This document shows positions 17,724 to 25,261 of a DNA stretch of 64,000 nt, in pieces (the stretch's first letter is position 1; each line of letters begins with the position of its first letter). Origin of the DNA: Streptomyces sp. NBC_01214 (lineage in GTDB: Bacteria > Actinomycetota > Actinomycetes > Streptomycetales > Streptomycetaceae); NCBI RefSeq assembly GCF_026340975.1, contig NZ_JAPEOS010000002.1, positions 2,353,001 to 2,417,000 on the forward strand, written 5' to 3'. A program made the position numbers and the translations under genes. The notes beneath the pieces are model-generated. The model saw nothing but the letters and a program-made list of their open reading frames with translations. It was not told the DNA's origin and did not search any database.

Positions 17724-18419
17724 ATGGTGATCGCGATCGTCACCGTGGTCGGAGTGCTGCTCGTCTACGTGTGCAGCGTGACGCTGCTCGAACGGAGGAG
17801 CCGGAGCCGTGGTCGATCCGCACCGGCCACCGCGGCGGATCACTGGACACGGGCAGGGGGCACGGGCAGGGGCATGAGCCGCAGCCGCTCCTGGCCGGAC
17901 GAGCGGCTGCTCGAGGCCGCCCAGGGCGGCGGGGTCACCTCGCTGACCGCCGTGGTCATGGAATCGCAGCCCCGTGTGCGCAGGCTCGCACTGTCGCTGT
18001 GCGCCACACCCCAGGACGCCGAGGAAGCGGCTCGAAGCATGGATCATCCTCTACCGGGAGATCGGCACGCTCCGCGCCTCCGGCCCCCTGGCCTCCTGGC
18101 CTCCTGGACGTTCCGCATCGTGCGCGACGAATGCCTGCGGAACCTACGGCTGCTCACCCCGGCGCCGGTCGCGGAAGCGGTCGGCATCGAGCCGGTGCCC
18201 TCCACGGAGAGCTCGGTCCCGCGGCGGCTGGACGCCGAACGGGTCGCCGCCGCGTACTCCTCCTGCGCATGCACCAGCCACAGCTGCGGCGGCTCCCCCC
18301 TTCCCGGGGAGTGCCACCGGCTCCATCGGCTGCCCCACGCGAAGCGTCTTCGTCGAGAGCTTCACGGGGGACCGGCCCGCCCGTTCAGTGGGTGGCCACG
18401 GGCCGGGCGAACGCGGTGA
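17724..18419 (+). pseudogene. ECF-type sigma factor with compensating frameshifts and lost region 4
   Basis: The ORF is open, but only parts look like a sigma factor. From ATG 17874 it reads DERLLEAAQGG, then RVRRLALSLCATPQDAEEAA (region 2). The match then moves to the +1 frame for EAWIILYREIGTLRASGPLA (about 18033-18090) and returns with WTFRIVRDECLRN. A two-base loss near 18033 and an 8-bp tandem duplication (GGCCTCCT at 18090-18097 and 18098-18105) explain both shifts and together preserve the frame. Downstream of about 18260 no region 4 helix-turn-helix can be recognised. The first 50 codons, from ATG 17724 (after GAGGAGGACG), encode a single hydrophobic helix fused in frame. It is probably non-functional as a sigma factor. 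It converges with the thioesterase gene, overlapping 35 bases. Confidence 0.7.
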
Positions 18420-19170
18420 GGCAGTCGCGTACGGCCGCGCCGACCGCGTCCCACTGCTCGCTGAGATAGAAGTGGCCGCCGGGGAAGACGCGCATCTCGA
18501 AGGCCGCGTGGGTGTGGTTCTCCCACGCCGCCACCTGCTCCACCGTGGCGCCCGGGTCCTCGTCGCCGGTCAACCCCGTGATCGGACAAGTGAGTTCGGG
18601 ACCCTCCTGGTGGCGGTACGTCTCGATCGCACGGTAGTCACCGCGCAGCGACGGCAGGATCATCCGCACGACCTCCTCGTCCTCCAGGAGGCTGGAGGCC
18701 GTGCCGTTCTGTCGTCGCAGCTCGTCGATCAGGCCCACGTCGCCCCTGAGGTGGATGTTCCGCTCCACGCTGGGCAAGCACGGCGCACGGCGGCCGGAGA
18801 CGATCAGCCCGAGCGGGTTGTGATCGCCCTGCCGCTGCATGCGGCGGGCGACCTCGTAGCCGACGACGGCACCCATGCTGTGCCCGAAGAACACCAGGGG
18901 CCGGTCCGTCCACGCCTGGATCTCGTCGTGGACGCGGTCGGCCAGTTCGGGGATGGACACGCACGCCGGTTCGTCGCGGCGGTCCTGTCGTCCCGGGTAC
19001 TGCACGGCCAGCACCTCGGCCGCCTCACCCACCGCGGCAGCCAGGGGGTGGTAGAACGGTGCCGCACCGCCCGCGTGCGGGAAGCACACCAGGCGTACGG
19101 GCGCGTCCTGTCGAACCGTGCGACCAACTCCCCGTATCCACAGGTCACTTCGGTCACCGATCTGCGCCAT
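18385..19170 (-). CDS. Type II thioesterase (editing TE)
   Basis: 261 residues of the free-standing thioesterase II family found with PKS and NRPS clusters. It starts the fold with RLVCFPHAGGAA, has the nucleophile motif FFGHSMGAVVGYE, an Asp in TGDEDPGA, and a His in FPGGHFYLSEQ. Known family members hydrolyse aberrant acyl groups, such as decarboxylated extender units, from PKS carrier proteins. Start ATG at 19168-19170, with GAGAGGAAG upstream on the minus strand; the ORF is open further up but the family fold starts here. It is the only minus-strand gene in the cluster region and converges with the broken sigma factor gene. Confidence 0.92.
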   Translation of the reverse strand: MAQIGDRSDLWIRGVGRTVRQDAPVRLVCFPHAGGAAPFYHPLAAAVGEAAEVLAVQYPGRQDRRDEPACVSIPELADRVHDEIQAWTDRPLVFFGHSMGAVVGYEVARRMQRQGDHNPLGLIVSGRRAPCLPSVERNIHLRGDVGLIDELRRQNGTASSLLEDEEVVRMILPSLRGDYRAIETYRHQEGPELTCPITGLTGDEDPGATVEQVAAWENHTHAAFEMRVFPGGHFYLSEQWDAVGAAVRDCLTAFARPVATH

Positions 19171-19677
19171 GAATTCCGCTTCCTCTCGGTCGTGCCGGGC
19201 CGGACGACGTGCTGACGACATCGGCGAAGCACATCGTCGCGTGGATCGCACCTCTCCGCCATGCTGTTGTCCGCAAGCTGCCAAGCCGCGAGCGCATGAT
19301 GCCGCCTGGATGAACGTATTGAACCAAGCGGACCTCGGGAGCGCCCGGTGGTGACGAAATCGGCCGGTCGGAGATTGGCTGACCTCCATTCGGTCAACTA
19401 GCGTTCGCGGCGTGAGGATGCGCCGTAATTCTCGTCCCGAAGAATGGGAAACCACCCCGGATCTTCGCGATATCCGCAGGCAGCGGGCGACGCGCAACCC
19501 GTCCGGGCAGCCGCGGAGAATGGCAACTACCTGACACATGTGAGGGGTTGTCCAGCATGACCTTGACTGAGGCATGAGTTGTTCGAGATGTTCGTGCAGA
19601 CGAGGCCACAACCACGTGCTGCTTCGCTCTGGCTCATTCGATGAGGCGCAGCCGCAATTAAGCTGCCCGAACTCCGC
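19171..19677. other. 507-base gene-free stretch upstream of the type II thioesterase
   Basis: No ORF here resembles a known protein, and codon-position bias is weak on both strands. It must hold the minus-strand promoter of the type II thioesterase. Base composition is less GC-rich than neighbouring genes. I see no clear operator or repeat. Confidence 0.5.
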
Positions 19678-20679
19678 ATGAACGACAAGAATGACGATCG
19701 GGGCCCGACGCGAAATCCTCCGGGTCTTCGCGATCCTGACGACCGGGCAGGGGTTCTCCGGCGGAAGGGCTCCGCTCCGATGTTCGGGCACCGCCCGCGG
19801 ATCGACTTCGCGGATCGACCTCGAAGAGGGCGTGCGGGAGCTGGGCGAAACCGCTACGCGGGAGGAACTCTCATCGACGCACAGCATGTGACACGCGAGT
19901 CCCGGCCGGTGCGCGAGTGCGCCGGACTCGGCTCAGCGGCCGAGTCCAACGCCTGGTTCAAGCAGCTGGTCGCGAGCGGCTCGACGAGCCTGCCGGTGGC
20001 CTTCGACCTGCCGAGCCGGATGGGCCACGACAGCGACTCCCCGATCGCGTCCGGCAACGTGGGCAGGGCCGGGGTGGCCATCGACTCCATCGACGACATG
20101 CGGGTGCTCTTCGGCGGCATCCCGCTGGCCGAGGTCTCCACGTCGCTGCAGATCCACGCTCCGGGCGGTGCGCCGTTCCTGCTGCTGTGCCAACTGGTGG
20201 GCGAGGAACAGGGCGTCGCGGCGGGCCGGCTCGCCGGCACGCTCCAGAGCGACGTGCTGACGGAGTACGTGCGGAAGGAGTACGTCGAGCGGGAGTCGTA
20301 CGCCTTCCCGCCCGAGCCGTCGATGAGGCTGATCGCGGACGTCTTCCGGTACTGCGAGGCCGAGATGCCGAAGTGGGGCACGGCGGCCGCCGGGTTGGAC
20401 GCCGACGACTTCGCGCCCCGGCCTTCCTTCCTCTTCGCCGCGCGGACGACGGTCACCGATCTCGCGGTCGAGGTCCGGCAGGCCGAACGTCTCTGCAAGC
20501 TGCGTGCCGTACGCGACTTCCTGCGGGTGCATGACGCACTCGTCCGGCTGAAGAGGGCGGCCGAAGGCGTCGACAACGTCCTCTATCCCATGAAGGAGGC
20601 CCTCGCCGCGTACGCCACGGTCGGCGAGGTCTGGGACGTCCTGCGCGAGGTGTGGGACACGCCCTCCCGGGCGGTTTGA
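19678..20679 (+). pseudogene. Methylmalonyl-CoA-mutase-like gene with large internal deletions
   Basis: From about 19900 the 333-residue frame matches the acyl-CoA mutase large-subunit fold (MutB/IcmA/MeaA): LPVAFDLPSRMGHDSDSP, RAGVAIDSIDDMRVLF, LAGTLQSDVLTEYV, EPSMRLIADVFRYC, DADDFAPRPSFLF. It then ends with the C-terminal LYPMKEALAAYATVGEVWDV. The family segment with the HIREAG-type motif is replaced by about five residues. The long block between the SFFF-like strand and the last helix is also missing. Family large subunits are about 560-730 residues. No convincing start exists: the first about 70 codons do not match the family, and the best ribosome site (GGGAGG at 19860-19865) has no start codon after it. 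It is probably a remnant of a mutase that once supplied PKS precursors. Confidence 0.7.
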
Positions 20680-20698
20680 GCCCTGCGCGGTCCGCCGG

Positions 20699-21050
20699 TC
20701 ACGGCCATCGCCCGGGGAGGGGGTGCCGGATGGAGGGGGTCACCGGGGGCGCGGGCGATTCGTCGAGTGCGGCCAGCGCGTGTACGCCCGCCGGCTCCTC
20801 GCCGGCGGCGAAGTCGCGCAGGGCCCGCATGCCGCTCTCGTCGGAGGCGACGACCGGGCTGCCCTTCGGGCGTACTCGATGCGGGACGGCAGCACGTCAG
20901 CCAGCTGCTGCCACAACTCGGCGGAGAACAGGGCGAGTTTGAGTTCGATCCCGGGGTTCCTTGTCGGGCGCCGGGAGGTTTCCCTCGCCGGCGCCCGTGA
21001 CGCCGCCCGCGACGGGTTCACGAGCGAGCGTCGTGACGGAGAAAGATCCA
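20699..21050 (-). pseudogene. Remnant of an FAD-dependent amino-acid/glycine-type oxidase
   Basis: Three consecutive minus-strand pieces in three frames line up as one protein of the DAO/sarcosine-oxidase family. Frame one reads AREPVAGGVTGAGEGNL and PDKEP. Frame two reads GIELKLALFSAELWQQLADV and LPSRIEY. Frame three reads PVVASDESGMRALRDFAAGE and stops at 20699-20701. The GAGEGNL...DKEPG pattern is a flavin-proximal signature of these oxidases. The dinucleotide-binding N-terminus and the whole catalytic C-terminus are missing, so this is a fragment with at least two frameshifts. Confidence 0.6.
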
Positions 21051-21159
21051 CCCCGGCAGAGACGGGCATCCAGCACCCCCGGTGCAAGCGCCTCGATTCG
21101 ATGACGGTCGACACCTCCGTCGATTGAGGGTGGGCGAGGGCGGCCCCACAAAACAACAC

Positions 21160-21171
21160 GAACGATCGTGC
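21160..21171 (+). promoter_or_regulatory. Putative TetR operator in front of the hydrolase gene
   Basis: GAACGATCGTGC lies 68 bases before the hydrolase start and matches 11 of 12 bases of the minus-strand motif in front of the TetR gene (22844-22855). The core CGATCG is palindromic, and the AT-rich TAATATCTTGTCAT after it could be the -10 region, so binding there could block transcription. Confidence 0.5.
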
Positions 21172-21238
21172 TAATATCTTGTCATTGGCTCGCCACGGGC
21201 ATCGGGCTGCCCTGAGGAGAATTCCGGAGAACCCGCAC

Positions 21239-22153
21239 ATGCACCCCATGGCTTCACTCCTGAGCACCACCCTCAACATCACCACCCGCCTCGCCCCGGG
21301 ACTGTCCGGGCCCCGGGCCTTCGCGCTCTTCGTTCGGCCCCTCGGGCGCGCGCGACTACGGCCCGAAGAGGCGGAGGTGATGGCGCGGGCGGAGATCGGG
21401 CGGATGATCGTGCACGGCACGCCCGTGACCACCTACCGTTGGGGGGACGGGGACCGGCCCGTGCTGATCGTGCACGGCTGGTCCTCGCGCGCCTCGCGGT
21501 TCGCCGGCTTCGTCGAGGCCCTGCGCGCCCAGGGGCGTACCGTGATCGCCTTCGACGCGCCGGGGCACGGCGAGTCGGACGGCCGGGCTTCCACGATCCT
21601 CGACTACCGGGCCATCATCGGCCGATTGCACGCGGAGCACGGCGACTTCTCGGCCGTCGTGGCCCACTCCTTCGGGGTGCTCGCCACCTTCTCCATGCTG
21701 CACGACGGCATGCGGGTCGACCGCGTGGTCGGCCTCGGGGGAGTGGCCCAGTTCGACTACCTCGTGGAGCGGTTCCGGGCCGGGCTGAACCTCGGCGAGG
21801 GAATCGGGCGCGCCCTGCGCACCCATGTCGAGCGCCGCCTCTTCCCCGGCGACCCCGACGTCTGGCAGCGTCTCGACGCCCGCCGTCGCCTTTCCGGCAT
21901 GCGGGCGCCGATCCTCCTCGTCCACGACACGCAGGACGACGTGATCGATCCCGCCCAGTCCCGCGCGATCGCCGCCGCCTACGGCCCGCAGGCCCGCCTG
22001 ATCGAGACCACGGGCCTCGGCCACCGCCGCATCCTGGCCGACCCCGACGTCATCGCGACAGCGGTCGATTTCGTGCGGTCCGAGCCTGAACGCGAGCCTG
22101 CGTCCGCGCCCACGACCCCGCCCACGTCCGTGACCGTGCGACGTACGTGGTGA
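21239..22153 (+). CDS. Alpha/beta hydrolase
   Basis: 304 residues. The oxyanion strand LIVHGWSSRAS, the nucleophile elbow VVAHSFGVLA (Ser 144), an acid in LLVHDTQDDVIDP and the His in TTGLGHRRIL make a complete triad, so it should be an active esterase- or lipase-like enzyme. The substrate is unknown. There is no signal peptide; a mildly hydrophobic N-terminus precedes the fold. ATG 21239 is chosen because CGGAGA lies eight bases upstream. It converges on the adjacent TetR gene (nine bases apart). Both promoters carry the same 12-bp motif, which suggests the TetR protein controls it. Confidence 0.85.
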   Translation: MHPMASLLSTTLNITTRLAPGLSGPRAFALFVRPLGRARLRPEEAEVMARAEIGRMIVHGTPVTTYRWGDGDRPVLIVHGWSSRASRFAGFVEALRAQGRTVIAFDAPGHGESDGRASTILDYRAIIGRLHAEHGDFSAVVAHSFGVLATFSMLHDGMRVDRVVGLGGVAQFDYLVERFRAGLNLGEGIGRALRTHVERRLFPGDPDVWQRLDARRRLSGMRAPILLVHDTQDDVIDPAQSRAIAAAYGPQARLIETTGLGHRRILADPDVIATAVDFVRSEPEREPASAPTTPPTSVTVRRTW

Positions 22154-22162
22154 GGAGCGGGG

Positions 22163-22825
22163 TCAGGAAGGCGAGCTGAACGCGGGCGGTCGTTCCGGGA
22201 GTTCGTCCGGAGCGGCCGCCACCGCGCGCAGCCGGCGGAGGATCCCCCGGCCGGCCCGCTCGTACGCCAGGGGGTCGCCGTGCAGGACGGAATGCGCGTT
22301 GGCCCGTTCCATCAGGGCCGTCAGCTCGAAGGCGATCTGCGGCACCTCGTCCGCATCGGATGCGTCCCGGAACCCGCCCGTCAGCCGGGCCTCGTCCAGC
22401 AGTCGCTCGACGTAGCGCGTCCAGTCGGACCGTGCCTTGGCGATCTCGTCCCGTACGGGGCCGGGGCGCGCGTCGAACTCCGCGGAGACGGAGTAGAAGA
22501 AGCATCCGCCGGGGAAGACCCGGCGTCCGGAGTAGTCGAGCCAGCGCTCGCACAGCCGCCACACCTTGGCGAGACCGTCCGGGTCCCGGTGCACGGGCCG
22601 CACCACATCGTCCTTGAACACGTCCACGGCGGCACGGACGGTGGCGAGCTGTAGGTCCTCCTTGGAGCCGAAGAGCGCGAACACCCCGCTCTTGCTCAGG
22701 CCGAGATCCGCGGCGATCTTCCCGAGGGACAGGCCTTCCAGACCGTCCACGGAAGCGATGCTCATCGTCCGGTCGAGAACGGCCCGCCGCGTTTGGTTGC
22801 CGCGTTCCACGCGTCCGTCAGCCAT
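22163..22825 (-). CDS. TetR-family transcriptional regulator
   Basis: 220 residues. The N-terminal helix-turn-helix reads LSLGKIAADLGLSKSGVFAL, then FGSKEDLQ, the standard TetR DNA-binding layout. The C-terminal ligand domain contains RVFPGGCFFYSVSAEF, seen in TetR regulators of the YxaF/LmrA-like group. It starts at ATG 22823-22825. The motif GAACGACCGTGC lies 19 bases upstream and recurs in front of the convergent hydrolase gene, suggesting autoregulation and control of that gene. Confidence 0.9.
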   Translation of the reverse strand: MADGRVERGNQTRRAVLDRTMSIASVDGLEGLSLGKIAADLGLSKSGVFALFGSKEDLQLATVRAAVDVFKDDVVRPVHRDPDGLAKVWRLCERWLDYSGRRVFPGGCFFYSVSAEFDARPGPVRDEIAKARSDWTRYVERLLDEARLTGGFRDASDADEVPQIAFELTALMERANAHSVLHGDPLAYERAGRGILRRLRAVAAAPDELPERPPAFSSPS

Positions 22826-22843
22826 ACCACCATCTTACCGAAC

Positions 22844-22855
22844 GCACGGTCGTTC
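22844..22855 (-). promoter_or_regulatory. Putative TetR autoregulatory operator
   Basis: Read on the minus strand this is GAACGACCGTGC, 19 bases upstream of the TetR start. On the plus strand it sits within GAACG-N6-CGTTC (22840-22855), a perfect 5-bp inverted repeat typical of TetR sites. Confidence 0.5.
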
Positions 22856-22961
22856 ACTCGGTGGAGGAAGGCGGCCGCTGTCAGTGGCGATGTCAGTGGC
22901 GGGTGCGATGCTCGAGGAGGAAGGACAGGGCTCGAAGACGAGGTCGGAAGGAGTGCGGACC

Positions 22962-23756
22962 ATGCTCACCACGGACTACAAGGACGGCTCCCCGAACTGG
23001 GTGGACCTCGGCGCGCCCGACATCGACGGCGCCGCCGACTTCTACGGGGCACTGTTCGGCTGGGACTTCCAGGCGGGCAGCGAGGAGGTCGGCGGGTACG
23101 GGATGTTCCACCTCGGCGGCAAGACCGTCGCCGGCGGTATGAACGTGCCGGCGGAGCAGGGCCCCTGCGCTTGGCAGGTGTACTTCCAAAGCGCGGACAC
23201 GGACGCGACGGCCGCGGCCGTGACGAAGGCGGGCGGCACGGTGACCTTCGCGCCGATGAGCGTGCTCGACTTCGGCCGGATGGCGATATGCGCCGACCCG
23301 GCGGGCGTGGGCTTCGGGGTGTGGCAGCCCAGGGTGAACACCGTCCTGGGCGCGGTGACGGACGTGGGCGCCTTGTGCTGGACGGAGCTGTACACGGGCG
23401 ACGTGGCCCGGGCCGCCGAGTTCTACCGCGCGGTCTTCGGCTGGGAGACCAGCGCGATGCCCTACGAGGGCGGTACGTACACGATGGCCAAGCCGGCCGG
23501 CACGACGGACGAGGCGGCTTTCGGCGGCATGGTGCCGATCTCCACGGACCCGGTGGAGGACGCCGAACGACCGTACTGGACGCCGTACTTCGAGGTGGCC
23601 GACTGCGATGCCGCGGCGGCGAAGGCGGAGGAGGCGGGCGGCAAGGTTCGCCTCACCCCGGTGTCCATGGAGGGAGTCGGCCGGTTCGCCAAGCTGGCGG
23701 ACCCCTTCGGGGCGCGATTCGCGGTCATAGCCAGCATGCCCGCGCCCGGGTCATGA
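22962..23756 (+). CDS. Two-domain VOC (glyoxalase/bleomycin-resistance fold) protein
   Basis: 264 residues made of two tandem glyoxalase-like halves: GSPNWVDLGAPDIDGAADFY and, from about residue 135, ALCWTELYTGDVARAAEFYR. Each half ends with a DPAG/DPFG turn. Streptomyces genomes carry many such proteins; most have no proven substrate, and roles range from hydrolysis to resistance. ATG 22962 is preceded by GGAAGGAG. The upstream open frame is on the opposite side of the TetR promoter and is not coding. Confidence 0.88.
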   Translation: MLTTDYKDGSPNWVDLGAPDIDGAADFYGALFGWDFQAGSEEVGGYGMFHLGGKTVAGGMNVPAEQGPCAWQVYFQSADTDATAAAVTKAGGTVTFAPMSVLDFGRMAICADPAGVGFGVWQPRVNTVLGAVTDVGALCWTELYTGDVARAAEFYRAVFGWETSAMPYEGGTYTMAKPAGTTDEAAFGGMVPISTDPVEDAERPYWTPYFEVADCDAAAAKAEEAGGKVRLTPVSMEGVGRFAKLADPFGARFAVIASMPAPGS

Positions 23757-23813
23757 CGACGTGTTGATCAGCCGTTGATCGGACGTCCATCGGCAGCGGT
23801 CAGTATCTCCGGC

Positions 23814-24062
23814 ATGTCGATTAACACTACTGCCGCAACCACTGACACCGCTTGGTACGACCTTGCCCTGTGCGCCCAGACGGGCCCCGGCTTCTTCTTC
23901 CCGGAGCCCGGCTCCTCGCTTCGCGACGCGAAGCGGCTGTGCGGGGCGTGCGAGGGACGGGCGGCGTGCTTGGAGTACGCCCTGGCCAATGACGAGCGCT
24001 TCGGAGTCTGGGGCGGCCTCTCGGAAGCCGAGCGCCTGGCCTTGCGCTCCCGCCGCAGCTGA
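23814..24062 (+). CDS. WhiB-like iron-sulphur regulator
   Basis: 82 residues with the four Cys of the WhiB family: LALCAQ, LCGACEG and RAACLEY, then the G[VI]WGG turn (FGVWGGLS) and a basic tail (LALRSRRS). In this family the Cys residues hold a 4Fe-4S cluster and the tail contacts DNA or sigma A. Start ATG 23814 is the usual family position; GTG/ATG codons further up add a non-conserved tail. Its stop abuts the stop of the convergent membrane protein gene. I cannot assign it to a specific Wbl subtype. Confidence 0.9.
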   Translation: MSINTTAATTDTAWYDLALCAQTGPGFFFPEPGSSLRDAKRLCGACEGRAACLEYALANDERFGVWGGLSEAERLALRSRRS

Positions 24063-24644
24063 TCAGGTGCGCGTCCCCTTCCCGCTCCCACGCACCAGCC
24101 CCACGCGCCGCGCGAGGTCGAACCCCTCACCACCGCACTCCTCCCGGCGTGGCGTGTGGGGCACGACGCGGACGGGATAGTGCCCCCCGACGGGCGACAC
24201 GACGCCACCGAAGCGCGGGTCCCCGGCGAACCAGATCCGGTCCGGGTGGTCTCCCTTCAGCGTCCCTGGCTCGACAGGGAACGGGATGATCCGGAACAGG
24301 GCAGTGAAGTCGTCTTTGAAGGGGATCGCGACGGTCGCGGGGCTTCCGGGCGGCCTGCGCGGGTGTCGGCACGGCCACTCACGCCACGGATACGACTGGA
24401 GCACCGCAACGACGCGGCGTCGGCGGAAGTAGGCGACGATCACCCAGGGCAAGTAGGGCGTGACGAGAATGAGCATGACGCAGAAGGCCCATGCCGCGTG
24501 CGGGACACGACCGACGCAGACGAGGGCGGTCAGCGGAGGAACACCGAGGCTGAGCACCCAATTGAGGCGGCGGACGACCAATCGTTTGTAGCCGATCGCC
24601 GTTGGCGGGTGGTCCCAGGCCGTCTTCGTGAGTGTGACGCTCAT
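24063..24644 (-). CDS. Two-TM hypothetical protein, last gene of the WXG operon
   Basis: 193 residues. Two hydrophobic segments (about residues 28-45 and 50-70) are followed by the basic FRRRRVVAVLQSYPWREWPC and a soluble C-terminal half containing DDFTALFRIIPFPVEPGTL and RIWFAGDPRFGGVV. The second half probably faces the cytoplasm. No known domain is recognised. The ATG overlaps the previous stop by four bases (ATGA), so it is co-translated with the 206-residue gene. In the context of WXG-like proteins it may be a membrane partner of an exported or self-interacting complex; this is inferred. Confidence 0.75.
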   Translation of the reverse strand: MSVTLTKTAWDHPPTAIGYKRLVVRRLNWVLSLGVPPLTALVCVGRVPHAAWAFCVMLILVTPYLPWVIVAYFRRRRVVAVLQSYPWREWPCRHPRRPPGSPATVAIPFKDDFTALFRIIPFPVEPGTLKGDHPDRIWFAGDPRFGGVVSPVGGHYPVRVVPHTPRREECGGEGFDLARRVGLVRGSGKGTRT

Positions 24645-25261
24645 AGGAGTACCTCCAGGATGCGTGAGGTTCCGGTGGCCTTCGGCGCACTTGGGTCGGG
24701 GTCGGTGAACTGGAGGGTGTGCGCGACCGCTTCGAGGATGTCCGTATAGGCAGCGGCATGCTCGGTGCAGGCACTGGTCAGATCGAGGACGAGTAAATGG
24801 AGTCCATCGGGATGCAGCGTTGCGACCCTGGCCTGAAACAGGTGACGCTCGATATCTGGTACGGAAATGATCCCGGCGACCAGAGAACACGGCAGAGCCG
24901 ACGGTAGGTCAATGAACCTACGGACGGCTCTGGTCCACAGGGATGAGCGGGCGATGGCCAGAGCCGTACGTGCCACGGCGAGCCGGGGGTTGGGCTGCTC
25001 GACCCGCCGGATCGTCAGGGAGAACAGGGAGGTGTTGACCCCGGCCGGATCCTCGGGATGGAAGCCGAGCGCGGTGTGGACGACGTCGTGCCCCGCCAGT
25101 TCCTCAAGGCTGTCCATAAGCTGCGACAGTTCCTTTTGGGCAGCCGGGCTGTCCAAGGCATCTGCGACTGCGTTCAACGGTGCTGCGTCGCCAGGGCCGA
25201 TGTCATGGAAGCCCGGAGGCAGGCGGAACCAGACGGGCGGGACGCTGTTCTCCTGTGTCAT
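24641..25261 (-). CDS. Hypothetical protein of the WXG operon
   Basis: 206 residues, soluble, no signal peptide. Opens with PPVWFRLPPGFHDI, then a helical segment ALDSPAAQKELSQLMDSLEE, and strands such as LHLLVLDLTSA. Proteins with this opening occur beside WXG100 proteins in Streptomyces, but I know no assigned function. It overlaps both neighbours by four bases (ATGA at 25258-25261 and at 24641-24644), which implies translational coupling and fixed stoichiometry with the 377-residue WXG-like protein upstream. Confidence 0.75.
   Translation of the reverse strand: MTQENSVPPVWFRLPPGFHDIGPGDAAPLNAVADALDSPAAQKELSQLMDSLEELAGHDVVHTALGFHPEDPAGVNTSLFSLTIRRVEQPNPRLAVARTALAIARSSLWTRAVRRFIDLPSALPCSLVAGIISVPDIERHLFQARVATLHPDGLHLLVLDLTSACTEHAAAYTDILEAVAHTLQFTDPDPSAPKATGTSRILEVLL

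Noticed and set aside
19691..19891. Small ORF of 66 residues in front of the mutase remnant
   Set aside because: There is no family match, no ribosome site, and its codon use is unlike that of its neighbours.
20723..21127. 134-residue plus-strand ORF
   Set aside because: It lies antisense to the three-frame oxidase remnant and has no similarity to known proteins.
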